A DNA stretch of 30,413 nt from an uncultured Clostridia bacterium (GCA_938034165.1 CALHKP010000067.1:1-30413), one strand, 5' to 3'; positions 15,663 through 25,471 are shown, numbered from the stretch's first letter. Notes: generated by a model from the letters alone, not told the origin. Program-made: numbers and translations.

Positions 15663-18412
15663 AACCAAAAAAATTAACCATGTCTGCATTCGGTTCATAT
15701 GCAGGTCTGACAGAAATCGACTTTGATAAACTTGGGGAAAAGGGAATTTACCTTATTTGCGGTGACACAGGAAGCGGAAAAACCACCATATTTGACGCTA
15801 TATCTTTTGCTCTTTACGGAGAAGCCAGCGGGGATGTAAGGAAGGCAGGAATGTTCAGAAGCCTCTATGCAGATTCGAAGGCAGAAACCTTTGTAAAGTT
15901 GGAATTTGAATGCAACGGCAAAGTTTATACAGTCAAAAGAAGTCCGCAGTACGAGAGAGCAAAGCTGAGAGGAGAGGGAATGACCCTTTCACCGGCAGAA
16001 AGTGAGCTTATTTTTCCTAAGGAAGATGGCAGAGAGCCTGTAAGCGGTATAAAAGAAGTAAATTACGAAATAAATAAAATCATAGGCATTGACCGGAACC
16101 AGTTTTCGCAGATTGCAATGATTGCTCAGGGAGATTTTCAGAAACTTATTCTTGCAGATACAGTCGAAAGAAGGAACATATTCCGAAAGCTTTTCGGAAC
16201 AGATATATATGACAAAATTCAGCAAAAAGTAGCAGAAAAAAATTCGGAGTTAAAAAGCGAGTTTATTAAAAAATGTGAAGCTACAGAAACTTTTGCGAGC
16301 ATGTTTTCTTTTGAAACATCTGAAAAGCAAAAGAAATTTGAAGAACTTCCGACCCTTACGGAAAAAATGAGCTTTGTCTGCGAATGCATCGAAAAAGACA
16401 AAGCAACAGCAAATTCTATCGAAGAGGAAGAAAAGGTTGCAGAAGCAGAAAAGACAAAAATCGAAAGTCTGATAAAAGATATAGAAGATGAGATTGAAAA
16501 ACAATTGAGGCTTGATTTGCTGAAGCAGAAACAAAAGATTAACGAAAAAAAGCTTGAAGAGTTAAAGCAGAAAATAAAAGAGGCAGAAGAAAATCTGGAA
16601 GAAAAAAACGAATTGTCAAAGGAAAGGACAATAATAGAAGGAAGTCTTGAAAAATATGATGCCCTTGATGAAATGACTTCGGAGTTGACTGCATTGAAAA
16701 AAGTCATAAAAAAGGGTACAAAAACTTACGAAACGCTCGAGGAAAATCTAAATGCATCGGAAAAAGAATTGAGTGAAGACAATTCTTTGCTGAAAACAAT
16801 ATCGAATCTTGAAAAAGAGTTTGCAAATTTAAAATCTGAAATTCAAAAAGAAGAGGCTTTAGCGGAATCCTATGCGTCTATAATGGATTCTTTTTCTGCC
16901 AAAAAAGAGCAGGCGAAGAGATATATTATCGCAAACAGAAATTATCAAAAAGCCTTCGAAAAGCATGAGATTTGCGAAAAAAACAGGCTTGAGCTTAATA
17001 GACTTTTTGTTGCGGGGCAGGCAGGAATTCTAGCAAAGGAGCTAAAAGAAGATGAACCATGCCCGGTATGCGGATCTTTGACTCATCCGAAACCGGCGGT
17101 GATGCTTGACAATGTTCCTAAAAAAGAGGATATTGATGCTGCAGATAGAGAAACTTCGGAGGCTTTGGAGCTGATGAATAAGAAAAATTCTGTGATGAAT
17201 AACATAAAGGGACAGCTTGACAGCACAGAGAATCAGCTGAAGGAAAAGTTTGCAAAGGCAGGCTTTGATTCTGAAATCACAGAAGAAGAAATTGCGGCTT
17301 TGATGTCCGAAAAAAACTTGACTCTGCAGAAGCTGACAAATCGAAGAGATGTAATAATTCCACAGATTGAAAAGAAAACCGAGATGGAAGAAAATATTCC
17401 AAAACTGGAAAGGAAAATCGCAGAAGCAAAAGAAGAGGTGCAGGAACGTAAGGCTGAAATTGAAAAACTTGTTATAGAAAAAACATCTAAGGAATCGGCC
17501 GTAGAGACTTATTCCAAAGAGCTTGCATTTGAAAGCAGAAGGGCTGCGGAAGAAAAAATTTCTGCCCTCGATAAGAGAATAGAAGTTATTGAAAAGAATC
17601 TAAAGGCTTCTCAGGAAAATTATTCAAACTGTCAGACGGAGACGGAAAAGTTAAAATCAGCAATCGAAACTTTGAGTGAAACCCTAAAAGGTATTGATGT
17701 ATCAACAAAAGATGAACTTAAAGAAAAACAGGCATGTAACAGACTGAAGATGGCAGATTTCAGACAGAACCTTGAGCTGATTAATTCACGGGTTCGCGAA
17801 AACAAGAAAACGCTGGAAAGTCTCAAAAAAGTCAAAAAAGAAGCGGAAGAACTCGAGAAAATTTACAGGGAGATTGAAGTTCTTTCCAAAACTTTGAGCG
17901 GAAATCTTACGCAGAAAACCAGACTGAGCCTTGAAACTTATGTACAAGCGGCATATTTTGACAATATTATAGCAAGAGCAAACAGAAGGCTTCTTAAGAT
18001 GACAAACTCACAGTTTGAGCTGATCAGAGCAAAGGAAGAGGAGGGTCTCAGAAGCCAGAGCGGCTTGGGACTGGATGTTGTGGATCATTACTGTAATTCA
18101 ACAAGAAGCATAAAAACTTTGTCCGGAGGAGAATCATTCAAAGCTTCTCTTGCACTTGCACTGGGGCTTTCTGATGAGATTCAGGAGAGCGCCGGAGGAA
18201 TTAAACTGGATACAATGTTTATAGATGAAGGTTTTGGAACTCTGGATGATGAATCCCTCGAAAGTGCAATGCAGGCCTTCAACAGTCTGATAGAAGGCGA
18301 TAAACTGATAGGGATAATTTCTCATGTTTCTGACCTTAAGAGCAGAATTGATAGACAGATTGTTGTAAAAAAAGACACATCAGGCGTCAGTAGCGCAAAC
18401 ATAGTAATATAG
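15659..18412 (+). CDS. sbcC: SbcC ATPase subunit (Rad50 homologue)
   Basis: Partner of SbcD. The N-terminal Walker A is GDTGSGKTTIFDAISFALYGEASG, followed by the Q-loop QIAMIAQGDFQKLI. A very long coiled coil (about residues 190-760), rich in Lys and Glu, is broken by the zinc hook CPVCG at Cys468/Cys471, where two molecules can dimerise. The C-terminal head has the ABC signature TLSGGESFKASLALALGLSDEI and Walker B MFIDEGFGTLDDESLESA. At 917 residues it is complete though a little shorter than the E. coli protein. The low-complexity coil also creates long open frames on the opposite strand that are not genes. Confidence 0.96.
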   Translation: MKPKKLTMSAFGSYAGLTEIDFDKLGEKGIYLICGDTGSGKTTIFDAISFALYGEASGDVRKAGMFRSLYADSKAETFVKLEFECNGKVYTVKRSPQYERAKLRGEGMTLSPAESELIFPKEDGREPVSGIKEVNYEINKIIGIDRNQFSQIAMIAQGDFQKLILADTVERRNIFRKLFGTDIYDKIQQKVAEKNSELKSEFIKKCEATETFASMFSFETSEKQKKFEELPTLTEKMSFVCECIEKDKATANSIEEEEKVAEAEKTKIESLIKDIEDEIEKQLRLDLLKQKQKINEKKLEELKQKIKEAEENLEEKNELSKERTIIEGSLEKYDALDEMTSELTALKKVIKKGTKTYETLEENLNASEKELSEDNSLLKTISNLEKEFANLKSEIQKEEALAESYASIMDSFSAKKEQAKRYIIANRNYQKAFEKHEICEKNRLELNRLFVAGQAGILAKELKEDEPCPVCGSLTHPKPAVMLDNVPKKEDIDAADRETSEALELMNKKNSVMNNIKGQLDSTENQLKEKFAKAGFDSEITEEEIAALMSEKNLTLQKLTNRRDVIIPQIEKKTEMEENIPKLERKIAEAKEEVQERKAEIEKLVIEKTSKESAVETYSKELAFESRRAAEEKISALDKRIEVIEKNLKASQENYSNCQTETEKLKSAIETLSETLKGIDVSTKDELKEKQACNRLKMADFRQNLELINSRVRENKKTLESLKKVKKEAEELEKIYREIEVLSKTLSGNLTQKTRLSLETYVQAAYFDNIIARANRRLLKMTNSQFELIRAKEEEGLRSQSGLGLDVVDHYCNSTRSIKTLSGGESFKASLALALGLSDEIQESAGGIKLDTMFIDEGFGTLDDESLESAMQAFNSLIEGDKLIGIISHVSDLKSRIDRQIVVKKDTSGVSSANIVI

Positions 18413-18433
18413 ACACAGAAAGGGAATCGTGGT

Positions 18434-19036
18434 ATGGTAATAAAAAGATTTGTAAGTGGAAATCTGGAAAGCAACGGGTATATAATATCTCAAAAGGGCG
18501 GCCAAAACTGCTACATAATCGATCCCGGATATAACCCGAAAAAATTTATAGAATATATCAAAGAAAGTGAGCTGAAACCACAGGGAATACTTATAACTCA
18601 CGGCCATTACGATCACACGGGAGCTGCTGAGGGAATTTCGGCGGAATTCGATACACCTGTGTATATTCATGAACTTGATGCTTTTGAGTTTGATTTACCA
18701 AACTTGAGAACCATGAAAGACGGTGACACATTCGACCTTGACGGCGAAACACTGGAAATTATCAGCACACCGGGCCATACTCACGGAAGCGTTTGCATTA
18801 TGAGCAAAAAAAGCAGAGTGTGCTTCACCGGAGATACTTTGTTTGATACAGATCTTGGAAGAACCGACTTTGACGGAGGCTCTGAAAAGGAAATGAAGGC
18901 ATCAATTATAAATATCATAGACAAATGGGAAAATGATGTAACCATTTACCCGGGTCACGACACAGGCTGCACCATGAAAAAAGTAAGAATTTACAATCAA
19001 GAGTTCAATGATATCTTAAACGAAAGAAGGAATTGA
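18434..19036 (+). CDS. MBL-fold metallo-hydrolase (glyoxalase II-like, YqgX/YcbL type)
   Basis: A 200-residue cytoplasmic hydrolase of the metallo-beta-lactamase fold. The metal ligands are visible: THGHYDHTG (H56, H58, D60, H61), TPGHTHGSVCI, FTGDTLFDTDLGRTDF and the last histidine in YPGHDTG. The size and motifs match the small YqgX/YcbL group, related to glyoxalase II but often with unproven substrates. It starts 22 nt after sbcC and ends 1 nt before the HAD gene, so it probably belongs to the same transcript. Function beyond 'hydrolase' cannot be read from the sequence. Confidence 0.85.
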   Translation: MVIKRFVSGNLESNGYIISQKGGQNCYIIDPGYNPKKFIEYIKESELKPQGILITHGHYDHTGAAEGISAEFDTPVYIHELDAFEFDLPNLRTMKDGDTFDLDGETLEIISTPGHTHGSVCIMSKKSRVCFTGDTLFDTDLGRTDFDGGSEKEMKASIINIIDKWENDVTIYPGHDTGCTMKKVRIYNQEFNDILNERRN

Positions 19037-19037
19037 T

Positions 19038-19859
19038 ATGAGCGAAATCAAAATAATAGGGCTTGACCTTGACGGAACTGCACTGGCACCGGGCGGATAT
19101 TTTTCGCAGAAGACAAAGAAAGTTTTCGGCGAGGCCGCAAAAAAAGGCGTGCATATAGTAATTGCAACGGGTAGAACTTATCACTCTCTTCCAGAGGAAC
19201 TTTTCGAAATGAAAGAAATCGAGTTTGTGGTTTCTTCTAACGGAGCAAAGGTGTACAGAATCAGAAACAAAGAGCTGGTTTACGAAAACTGCATCAAACC
19301 GGAGGTGGTATGCCGCCTTGCGGACCTATTTGAGCATGAAAAATTAAATGTAGAGGCTTTTACGGACGGCAGAGCCTATATAAGCAGCTCCGAAATCGAA
19401 GACATCAGAGCCGGAAGAAGCAGGCGCGATGCCGATTACGTTCTTTCGACGAGAACGCCGGTTGCAAGCGTTTGTGATTTTATGAGAAAACACAATGATA
19501 ATATCGAAAATATTTCGATTAACTATTCCAGTGATGCAGAAAAAGACCGCATGGAAAAAATTCTGTACACGCTGGATGATGTGACAGTTACATCGTCATT
19601 TTATTTTAACAATGAAATCGGCGGAAAAACCACCAGCAAAGCCGACGGCCTTGAAGCTGTAATGAGGCTTCTGAATTTCAGTAGAGACAACCTGATGGCG
19701 TGCGGTGACAGCATGAACGACCTTGCAATGATTCAGCATGCGAAAATAGGTGTTGCAATGCAAAATGCTTCAGAAGAGCTGAAAAAACAGGCGGATTATA
19801 TAACTCTTACGAATCGAGAAGACGGAGTGGCAAGGGCAATAGAAAAATTTGTGCTATAA
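19038..19859 (+). CDS. Cof-type HAD-IIB phosphatase
   Basis: A 273-residue haloacid-dehalogenase phosphatase of the Cof/YidA class. Motif I is GLDLDGTAL with nucleophile D10 and acid/base D12; motif II is ATGRTYHSL; motif III/IV is GGKTTSKADGL ... ACGDSMNDLAMIQHAKIGVAM. These enzymes remove phosphate from sugar phosphates or other small metabolites, and the substrate is not predictable here. The start ATG lies 1 nt after the preceding stop. It is the last gene of the unit and is followed by a terminator. Confidence 0.88.
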   Translation: MSEIKIIGLDLDGTALAPGGYFSQKTKKVFGEAAKKGVHIVIATGRTYHSLPEELFEMKEIEFVVSSNGAKVYRIRNKELVYENCIKPEVVCRLADLFEHEKLNVEAFTDGRAYISSSEIEDIRAGRSRRDADYVLSTRTPVASVCDFMRKHNDNIENISINYSSDAEKDRMEKILYTLDDVTVTSSFYFNNEIGGKTTSKADGLEAVMRLLNFSRDNLMACGDSMNDLAMIQHAKIGVAMQNASEELKKQADYITLTNREDGVARAIEKFVL

Positions 19860-19875
19860 GTAAAAATGTATCTTC

Positions 19876-19914
19876 AAAATGCGCAGGCAGAACAATCTGT
19901 ACGCGCATTTTTTA
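19876..19914 (+). terminator. Rho-independent terminator after the HAD gene
   Basis: The stem AAAATGCGC (19876-19884) / GCGCATTTT (19903-19911) with inner CAG/CTG pairing is followed by a T run. Confidence 0.8.
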
Positions 19915-19958
19915 TTGGCCAGTATAGCGATAAGTGAGTTTTAAATCACTGGAAAATA

Positions 19959-19987
19959 TTTACAAATGCTGTGCCAAATGGTAAAAT
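19959..19987 (+). promoter_or_regulatory. Sigma-A promoter of the yraN-dprA-codY block
   Basis: TTTACA (19959-19964), a 17-nt spacer and TAAAAT (19982-19987) give a near-consensus promoter. Transcription would start near 19995, about 35 nt before yraN. Confidence 0.7.
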
Positions 19988-20028
19988 ATGTAAAAAGGGT
20001 ATAGGAGCATAGAATAGGGAAAATATTT

Positions 20029-20358
20029 ATGAATAAGAGATTAATGGGTGCGTCAGCAGAGCGATTTGTGAGAAATTATCTGCTTCAGAACGAATATGAG
20101 ATACTGGAACAGAATTTTTATACCAAACACGGCGAGATTGACATAATCGCAAAGAAGGACGGACAGATAAGATTTATAGAAGTCAAAGCAAGAAGCAATC
20201 TCCGATGCGGTGGCGGAGCTGAAGCTGTAAACAGAAAGAAACAGCAGGCTCTGAGATATGCGGCAGCTGTTTATATTACATCTAGACAACTTGCGGATTA
20301 CGATTTTCATTTTGATGTTGCAGAAGTCTATATAAATGTTATTTCTGACGCGTTTTAG
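20029..20358 (+). CDS. yraN: YraN family (UPF0102) endonuclease-like protein
   Basis: A 109-residue protein of the UPF0102 family. The family core is clear: GASAERFVRNYLL, then GEIDIIAKKDGQIRFIEVKARS, which has the shape of a restriction-endonuclease-like fold (E...D...EVK). Its biological role is not established. It sits immediately before yifB, a very common pairing in bacteria and consistent with DNA processing. The start is ATG 20029; the ribosome binding site is weak (AATAGGG, 20013-20019). Confidence 0.9.
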   Translation: MNKRLMGASAERFVRNYLLQNEYEILEQNFYTKHGEIDIIAKKDGQIRFIEVKARSNLRCGGGAEAVNRKKQQALRYAAAVYITSRQLADYDFHFDVAEVYINVISDAF

Positions 20359-20370
20359 GGGGAAAAATTC

Positions 20371-21903
20371 ATGTTATCAAAGGTTATTACAGCGGCAGTG
20401 TGTGGAATGGATGCTGTCCTTATAAATGTAGAAACTGATATCTCAAGAGGACTTCCGGGAATCAGTGTTGTGGGGCTTGGAGATACCACAGTAAAAGAAG
20501 CTGCAGCAAGAGTAAAAAGTGCAATCAGAAATTCAGGTTTTATTATGCCTTCTTCGCAGATTATTATAAATCTTTCTCCTGCGTGGATGCGAAAGCGAGG
20601 AAGCTTCTTTGATCTTGCAATTGCAATAGGAATTCTGGCTTCTTCGGATCAGATATTTGACAAAGGCCTTTCGGAGGTGTGTTTTGTCGGAGAACTTTCC
20701 CTTGATGGAAAAATAAACAGATGCCCGGGAATTTTAAGCATATTGAAGGAAGTAAAACAAAGTGGAATCAAAACTGCGATAATACCTGAAAGCAATATGG
20801 AAGAAGCAGGGCATTTGGACGGGCTTACAATCTACGGAGCAGGTACTCTCAGTCAGGTGTGTGATTTTTTTAATATGTGCGAGAAACTGAAAAAGGTTGA
20901 ATGCACAGGAAAAAGAGTGAAAAGTCTTTTTGTTTCCTCAAGAGGCGAATTACGAAAAGATTTCGCTGAAGTCAAGGGACAGGAATTTGCAAAGAGGGCG
21001 ATTGCAGTTGCTGTTTCCGGTGGACATGGCCTTCTTATGACAGGAAGTCCGGGATGTGGCAAAACAATGCTGGCAGAACGTATCCCTGATATTATGCCTG
21101 AACTTTCATATGAGGAAATTCTGGAACTAACGTCAATTTATTCGGTTTCCGGAGCCGGAAGTGAAAAAGAAAGAGTTATATCAAAGAGACCCTTTCGTGC
21201 AGTCGGTTCGTCTGTGACCAGAGCCGGACTTATAGGCGGAGGTCTTAATCCTGTACCCGGAGAAATAACACTTGCGCACAGAGGTGTTTTGTTTATAGAT
21301 GAATTTTATGAGCTTGACAGGAGAGTTATAGATGCACTTAGGATTCCGCTTGAATCCAAAGAAATAAGCTTTTTCAGAAATGATGAGACAGTGACTTATC
21401 CGGCTGATTTTTTGCTTGTTGCGGCGTCAAATCCGTGCAAATGTGGATATTACGGCAGTGCAAGCCGAGAGTGTATCTGTACGCCGGATGAAATCAGAAG
21501 GTATAGGAAAAAAGTATCTGGGCCAATTCTGGAGAGAATTGACATAAACATTGAGCTTAGAAATATAGAATTTGATGTACTTGAAGATTCAAAGAGTATG
21601 TCAACCGAAGAAATGAAAAAAATCGTTGACTCAGCAAGGCAGAGACAAAAGGAAAGGTATGTGGAAGAAAAATTTTCTCTTAATGCACAACTCAGCGAAG
21701 GGGATGCTGCAAAATACATAAAATTTACGGATGAACAGAAAATTTTTTTGAAAGAAGCTTACAGAAGGTACAACATGACTCCTCGAGGATTGTTGAAAAT
21801 TAAGAAACTGGCGCGAACTATCGCAGATGTTGATGAAAGCGATGAAATTGAGATTTATCATATTGCAGAGGCTTTGCAGTATCGGGAAAGGATTGGAATC
21901 TGA
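20371..21903 (+). CDS. YifB/ComM-family Mg-chelatase-like AAA+ ATPase
   Basis: A 510-residue ATPase. The N-terminal ChlI-type domain (about 1-170) begins with VNVETDISRGLPGISVVGLGDTTVKEA in spirit (Lon-substrate-like fold). The AAA+ core has Walker A GSPGCGKTM (residues 225-233) and Walker B GVLFIDEFYELDRRV, where the family more often reads DELPEF. A Cys cluster CKCGYYGSASRECIC lies in the middle. ComM, the studied relative, is a helicase that promotes branch migration during transformation. TAGGGGGAA precedes ATG 20371. The stop overlaps dprA by one base (TGATG), which supports joint expression. Confidence 0.92.
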   Translation: MLSKVITAAVCGMDAVLINVETDISRGLPGISVVGLGDTTVKEAAARVKSAIRNSGFIMPSSQIIINLSPAWMRKRGSFFDLAIAIGILASSDQIFDKGLSEVCFVGELSLDGKINRCPGILSILKEVKQSGIKTAIIPESNMEEAGHLDGLTIYGAGTLSQVCDFFNMCEKLKKVECTGKRVKSLFVSSRGELRKDFAEVKGQEFAKRAIAVAVSGGHGLLMTGSPGCGKTMLAERIPDIMPELSYEEILELTSIYSVSGAGSEKERVISKRPFRAVGSSVTRAGLIGGGLNPVPGEITLAHRGVLFIDEFYELDRRVIDALRIPLESKEISFFRNDETVTYPADFLLVAASNPCKCGYYGSASRECICTPDEIRRYRKKVSGPILERIDINIELRNIEFDVLEDSKSMSTEEMKKIVDSARQRQKERYVEEKFSLNAQLSEGDAAKYIKFTDEQKIFLKEAYRRYNMTPRGLLKIKKLARTIADVDESDEIEIYHIAEALQYRERIGI

Positions 21904-22772
21904 TGATTGAAAGAAAGAAAACAGTTGTTATATCTCCCGAAAACCGAAATTATCCCTATAAACTAAAAGAATCGTTATCAGACTGCAAACCGATACATTA
22001 CAGAGGTGAGCTATCGATATGCAATTCTAAATCGGTTGCTGTTGTTGGGAGTAGAAACTGCACGGAATACGGAATTGTAGTAGCAAAAGAAATAGGCAAA
22101 AAAGCTGCAGAATATGGTGCAGTAGTTATAAGTGGACTTGCAAGAGGAATCGATACGGCAAGCCACAGAGGTGCGCTTTCGGCGGGTGCAAAGACGGTTG
22201 CGGTTCTAGGAGGTGGAATTAACACATATTATCCGAAGGAAAACAAAATACTTCAGGACAAAATAGGCGAAGAAGGACTCCTCATAAGTGAATACGAAGA
22301 TGATTTTCAGGCGAAGGCATATACGTTCCCTCAGAGAAACAGAATAATTTCTGCACTTGCAGATGCAGTGGTAGTTGTGGAAGCTCAGACAAGAAGCGGT
22401 TCTCTGATTACTGCCGAAAGTGCGATTGAGCAGGGAAAAAATGTTTATGCTGTTCCCGGAAACATAACCAGCAAAACCAGTATGGGAACAAATAAGCTTA
22501 TAAGAGAAGGAGCTTTGCCTCTTGTGTTTATTGATGATGTTTTTATAGATATGGGACTTACACGGGAAATATCAAAGGAATCCGAAATGAAACTGGGAAA
22601 AGAGGAAAAAGCTGTCCTTGAAATCGTTATGAAGGCAGGCGAAATCTCATTTGAACAACTTTATCACATAACGAACATAAAGCCACAAAAGATTAATGGT
22701 ATAATCTCCGTACTTGAGCTAAAAGGCTTTGTTTTTTCTGAAATGGGAAAAATTCTTATTGCAAAATTCTGA
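21903..22772 (+). CDS. dprA: DprA DNA-processing protein
   Basis: DprA binds incoming single-stranded DNA and loads RecA in natural transformation. The Rossmann-fold motifs are VAVVGSRNCTEYG, ISGLARGIDTASHRGAL, GGGINTYYP, FPQRNRIISALADAVVVVEA and SGSLITAESA. A C-terminal winged-helix-like domain (about 225-289) follows. There is no N-terminal SAM-like domain; the 289 residues match the shorter Firmicutes DprA type. The start overlaps the yifB stop. The sequence does not show whether the organism is transformable, since DprA is kept in many non-competent species. Confidence 0.94.
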   Translation: MIERKKTVVISPENRNYPYKLKESLSDCKPIHYRGELSICNSKSVAVVGSRNCTEYGIVVAKEIGKKAAEYGAVVISGLARGIDTASHRGALSAGAKTVAVLGGGINTYYPKENKILQDKIGEEGLLISEYEDDFQAKAYTFPQRNRIISALADAVVVVEAQTRSGSLITAESAIEQGKNVYAVPGNITSKTSMGTNKLIREGALPLVFIDDVFIDMGLTREISKESEMKLGKEEKAVLEIVMKAGEISFEQLYHITNIKPQKINGIISVLELKGFVFSEMGKILIAKF

Positions 22773-22827
22773 TAAGGTGTATAGAATAATAACTTGAGAT
22801 AGTTTTTGCAGATTAAATGGAGGAAAA

Positions 22828-24885
22828 ATGGCAGCAGCTAAGAAAATATTAGTAATAGTAGAGTCTCCGTCTAAGGCCAAAACAATTGGCAAGTATTTGG
22901 GTTCCAGATATAAAGTTATAGCCTCGGTGGGTCATGTAAGAGATCTGCCCAAGAGCAAACTAGGCATAGATATAGAAAATGATTTTGAGCCACAGTATAT
23001 TACCATCAGAGGTAAAGGTGACCTGATTAAAGAGCTTAGAAAAGAAGCGAAGAAAGCTTCAAAAGTTTATCTGGCAACTGACCCGGACCGTGAAGGAGAA
23101 GCAATTTCGTGGCATCTTGCATTTTTGCTGGGAATAGATATTTCTACTCCATGCAGAATTGTATTTAACGAAATTACCAAAACAACAATTAAAGAAGCGA
23201 TTAAACATCCGAGAACGATAGATGTAAGTCTGGTAGACGCGCAGCAAGCGAGAAGAGTTCTTGACAGACTTGTGGGATATCAGATAAGCCCATTGTTGTG
23301 GAGAAAAATCCGAAAGGGTCTGTCGGCAGGTCGAGTTCAGTCTGCCGCTCTTAAGATAATATGCGACAGAGAAAAGGAAATTCAGGATTTTGAACCTAAG
23401 GAATACTGGAACATAATTGCAAATTTCAAAAAGAAGAAAAAGTTCCAGGCAAAGCTGACGGCTTATAAGGGTGAGAAAATTACAGTCGAAAACAAGGCTG
23501 TTAATGATAAGATTATAGAAGAACTGAGTAAGAGCGACTTTGCTGTGAAATCTGTAGTCCAGAAGGAACGCAGGAGAAAACCTTATGCGCCTTTTACAAC
23601 AAGCAGCATGCAGCAGGATGCATCAACAAAGCTGAACTTCAACACCAGAAAAACCATGATGGTAGCTCAGCAGCTTTATGAAGGTGTAGATATAAAAGGA
23701 AAAGGCACTACAGGTCTTATCACTTATTTGAGAACAGACTCTGTAAGAATTTCAGAGGATGCAAAAAATGCAGCAGCCGAATTTATTACGGAAAGATACG
23801 GAAAAGAATACTGGTCAAACAATGTTTATTCAAACAAGAAAAAGGATATTCAGGATGCTCATGAAGCTATAAGACCAAGTGAGATCACTATAGATCCACT
23901 GGACATAAAGGATTCTTTGACGAATGACCAGTTTAAGTTGTATAATCTTATCTGGTCAAGATTTATGGCAAGTCAGATGACTGCAGCAGTATTTAACGGA
24001 ATACAGGCTGATATTGAAAACGGAGATTATACTTTCAGAGCTTCAGGTTCGGAACTAGTATTTGATGGTTACCAGAGAGTTTACAAGACCTCTCAGGACG
24101 AAGCAAAGGACAAGATGCTTCCGGAGCTGGAAGAAGGAGAAATTCTCAAGGCAGAATCCATAGAAGGTGAACAGTCATTTACTCAGCCACCTGCAAGATA
24201 TACAGAAGCTAGTCTTGTCAGAGAGCTGGAAGACAAAAACATCGGACGTCCAAGTACATATGCCCCTATTGTAAGTACCCTTACAGAGAGAAAGTATGTA
24301 ACAAGGGAAAAGAAGAGCCTAAAACCTACGGAACTGGGCTTTGTTGTTACTGGTGTAATGGAAGAATACTTCAAAGAAATCGTGGATGTAAACTTTACGG
24401 CTGACATGGAAGACAAGCTGGATAACATAGAAGTTGAACATACAGAATGGAAATCCGTAATAAGGGATTTTTACGGTCCCTTCGAAAAAGAACTGAAATT
24501 TGCGGATGAATCAATAGAAAAGGTTACAATCGAAGACCAGCCTACAGGGGAAAACTGTGAGCTGTGTGGCAAGCCGATGGTAATCAAAGCCGGAAGATTC
24601 GGTGATTTCATAGCATGCAGTGGATACCCTGAATGCAAAAACACAAAACCTATCGTAAAGAAAATCGATGTAAAATGTCCTGAATGCGGAAAAGATATAG
24701 TTGTCCGCAAGAGCAGGAGAGGAAAAGTGTTTTATGGATGCAGCGGTTATCCTGATTGTTCATGTTCTTTTTGGTACAAACCGATAAACAGAAAATGTCC
24801 GAAGTGCGGAAGTCTTTTGATGGAAAAGAAGGGCAAAAATACAACATATGCATGCTCAAACAGCGAATGCGACTACAAAGAATAA
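22828..24885 (+). CDS. topA: DNA topoisomerase I
   Basis: A type IA topoisomerase that removes negative supercoils. The Toprim domain has E12 (VESPSKAKTIGKYLG) and DPDREGE at 85-91. The catalytic tyrosine is Y300 in GLITYLRTDSVRIS. Three C-terminal Cys4 zinc modules follow: CELCGKPM...CSGYPEC, CPECGKDI...CSGYPDC and CPKCGSLL...CSNSEC. The 685 residues are typical for Firmicutes. ATG 22828 follows TGGAGG (22819-22824). It is the usual neighbour of dprA. Confidence 0.96.
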   Translation: MAAAKKILVIVESPSKAKTIGKYLGSRYKVIASVGHVRDLPKSKLGIDIENDFEPQYITIRGKGDLIKELRKEAKKASKVYLATDPDREGEAISWHLAFLLGIDISTPCRIVFNEITKTTIKEAIKHPRTIDVSLVDAQQARRVLDRLVGYQISPLLWRKIRKGLSAGRVQSAALKIICDREKEIQDFEPKEYWNIIANFKKKKKFQAKLTAYKGEKITVENKAVNDKIIEELSKSDFAVKSVVQKERRRKPYAPFTTSSMQQDASTKLNFNTRKTMMVAQQLYEGVDIKGKGTTGLITYLRTDSVRISEDAKNAAAEFITERYGKEYWSNNVYSNKKKDIQDAHEAIRPSEITIDPLDIKDSLTNDQFKLYNLIWSRFMASQMTAAVFNGIQADIENGDYTFRASGSELVFDGYQRVYKTSQDEAKDKMLPELEEGEILKAESIEGEQSFTQPPARYTEASLVRELEDKNIGRPSTYAPIVSTLTERKYVTREKKSLKPTELGFVVTGVMEEYFKEIVDVNFTADMEDKLDNIEVEHTEWKSVIRDFYGPFEKELKFADESIEKVTIEDQPTGENCELCGKPMVIKAGRFGDFIACSGYPECKNTKPIVKKIDVKCPECGKDIVVRKSRRGKVFYGCSGYPDCSCSFWYKPINRKCPKCGSLLMEKKGKNTTYACSNSECDYKE

Positions 24886-24916
24886 TTTTATATAAACAAT
24901 TGGGAGGTATGGTGAT

Positions 24917-25456
24917 ATGGTGCAATTTCATGCTACCACAATTTGTGCCGTAAGAAGAGGACCTGAAGACATCGCAATCGGCGGTGACGGACAGGTTACA
25001 ATGGGCGAAACAGCTATTATGAAAAACGGCGCAAAAAAGGTAAAGAAGATTTTTAATGGAAAAGTGCTTACAGGCTTTGCAGGCTCTGTTGCAGATGCTT
25101 TTTCTTTGACAGAGAAATTCGAAAAGAAACTGGAAGAACACGGAGGCAACCTTAAGAGAGCTGCAGTTGACCTTGCTCAGCTATGGAGATCCGACAAGGG
25201 TATGAGAAGCCTGGAGGCTCTTATGATTGTTGTTGACAAGGATGATCTTCTTGTAGTATCCGGAAACGGCGAAGTTATAGTTCCCGATCAGGATTTTATC
25301 GCTATCGGGTCAGGTGGAAACTTTGCTTATTCTGCAGCAAATGCTTTGTTTAATCACACTGATATGAGTGCAGAGGAAATAGTAAGAGAATCCCTCAAGA
25401 TTGCATCGTCAATTTGTGTTTACACTAATGACAATATTTCAGTGGAAAAGCTGTAG
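24917..25456 (+). CDS. hslV: HslV (ClpQ) protease subunit
   Basis: Threonine-protease ring of the HslUV complex. The N-terminus MVQFHATTICAVRRG shows a short propeptide; the catalytic Thr becomes residue 1 after cutting before T7. GDGQVTMGETAIMKNGAKKVKKI and GFAGSVADAFSLTEKFEKKLEEHGGNL are family blocks. ATG 24917 is supported by GGAGG (24903-24907). It lies 31 nt after topA and 15 nt before hslU, so it is probably co-expressed with HslU. Confidence 0.96.
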   Translation: MVQFHATTICAVRRGPEDIAIGGDGQVTMGETAIMKNGAKKVKKIFNGKVLTGFAGSVADAFSLTEKFEKKLEEHGGNLKRAAVDLAQLWRSDKGMRSLEALMIVVDKDDLLVVSGNGEVIVPDQDFIAIGSGGNFAYSAANALFNHTDMSAEEIVRESLKIASSICVYTNDNISVEKL

Positions 25457-25471
25457 TGGGGAGGTGGAAAA

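Noticed and set aside
16219..16707. Long open frame on the minus strand inside sbcC.
   Set aside because: It is the complement of the Lys/Glu-rich coiled coil, gives a Phe/Ser-rich translation without any family pattern, and has no ribosome binding site.
22697..22705. Extended -10-like TGGTATAAT near the 3' end of dprA, a possible topA promoter.
   Set aside because: No -35 box is present at a suitable distance and the bases encode conserved winged-helix residues; not enough to call.
24650..25141. 163-residue open frame on the minus strand across topA and hslV.
   Set aside because: Its Cys richness is only the mirror of the zinc-module region of topA; no start signal is seen.
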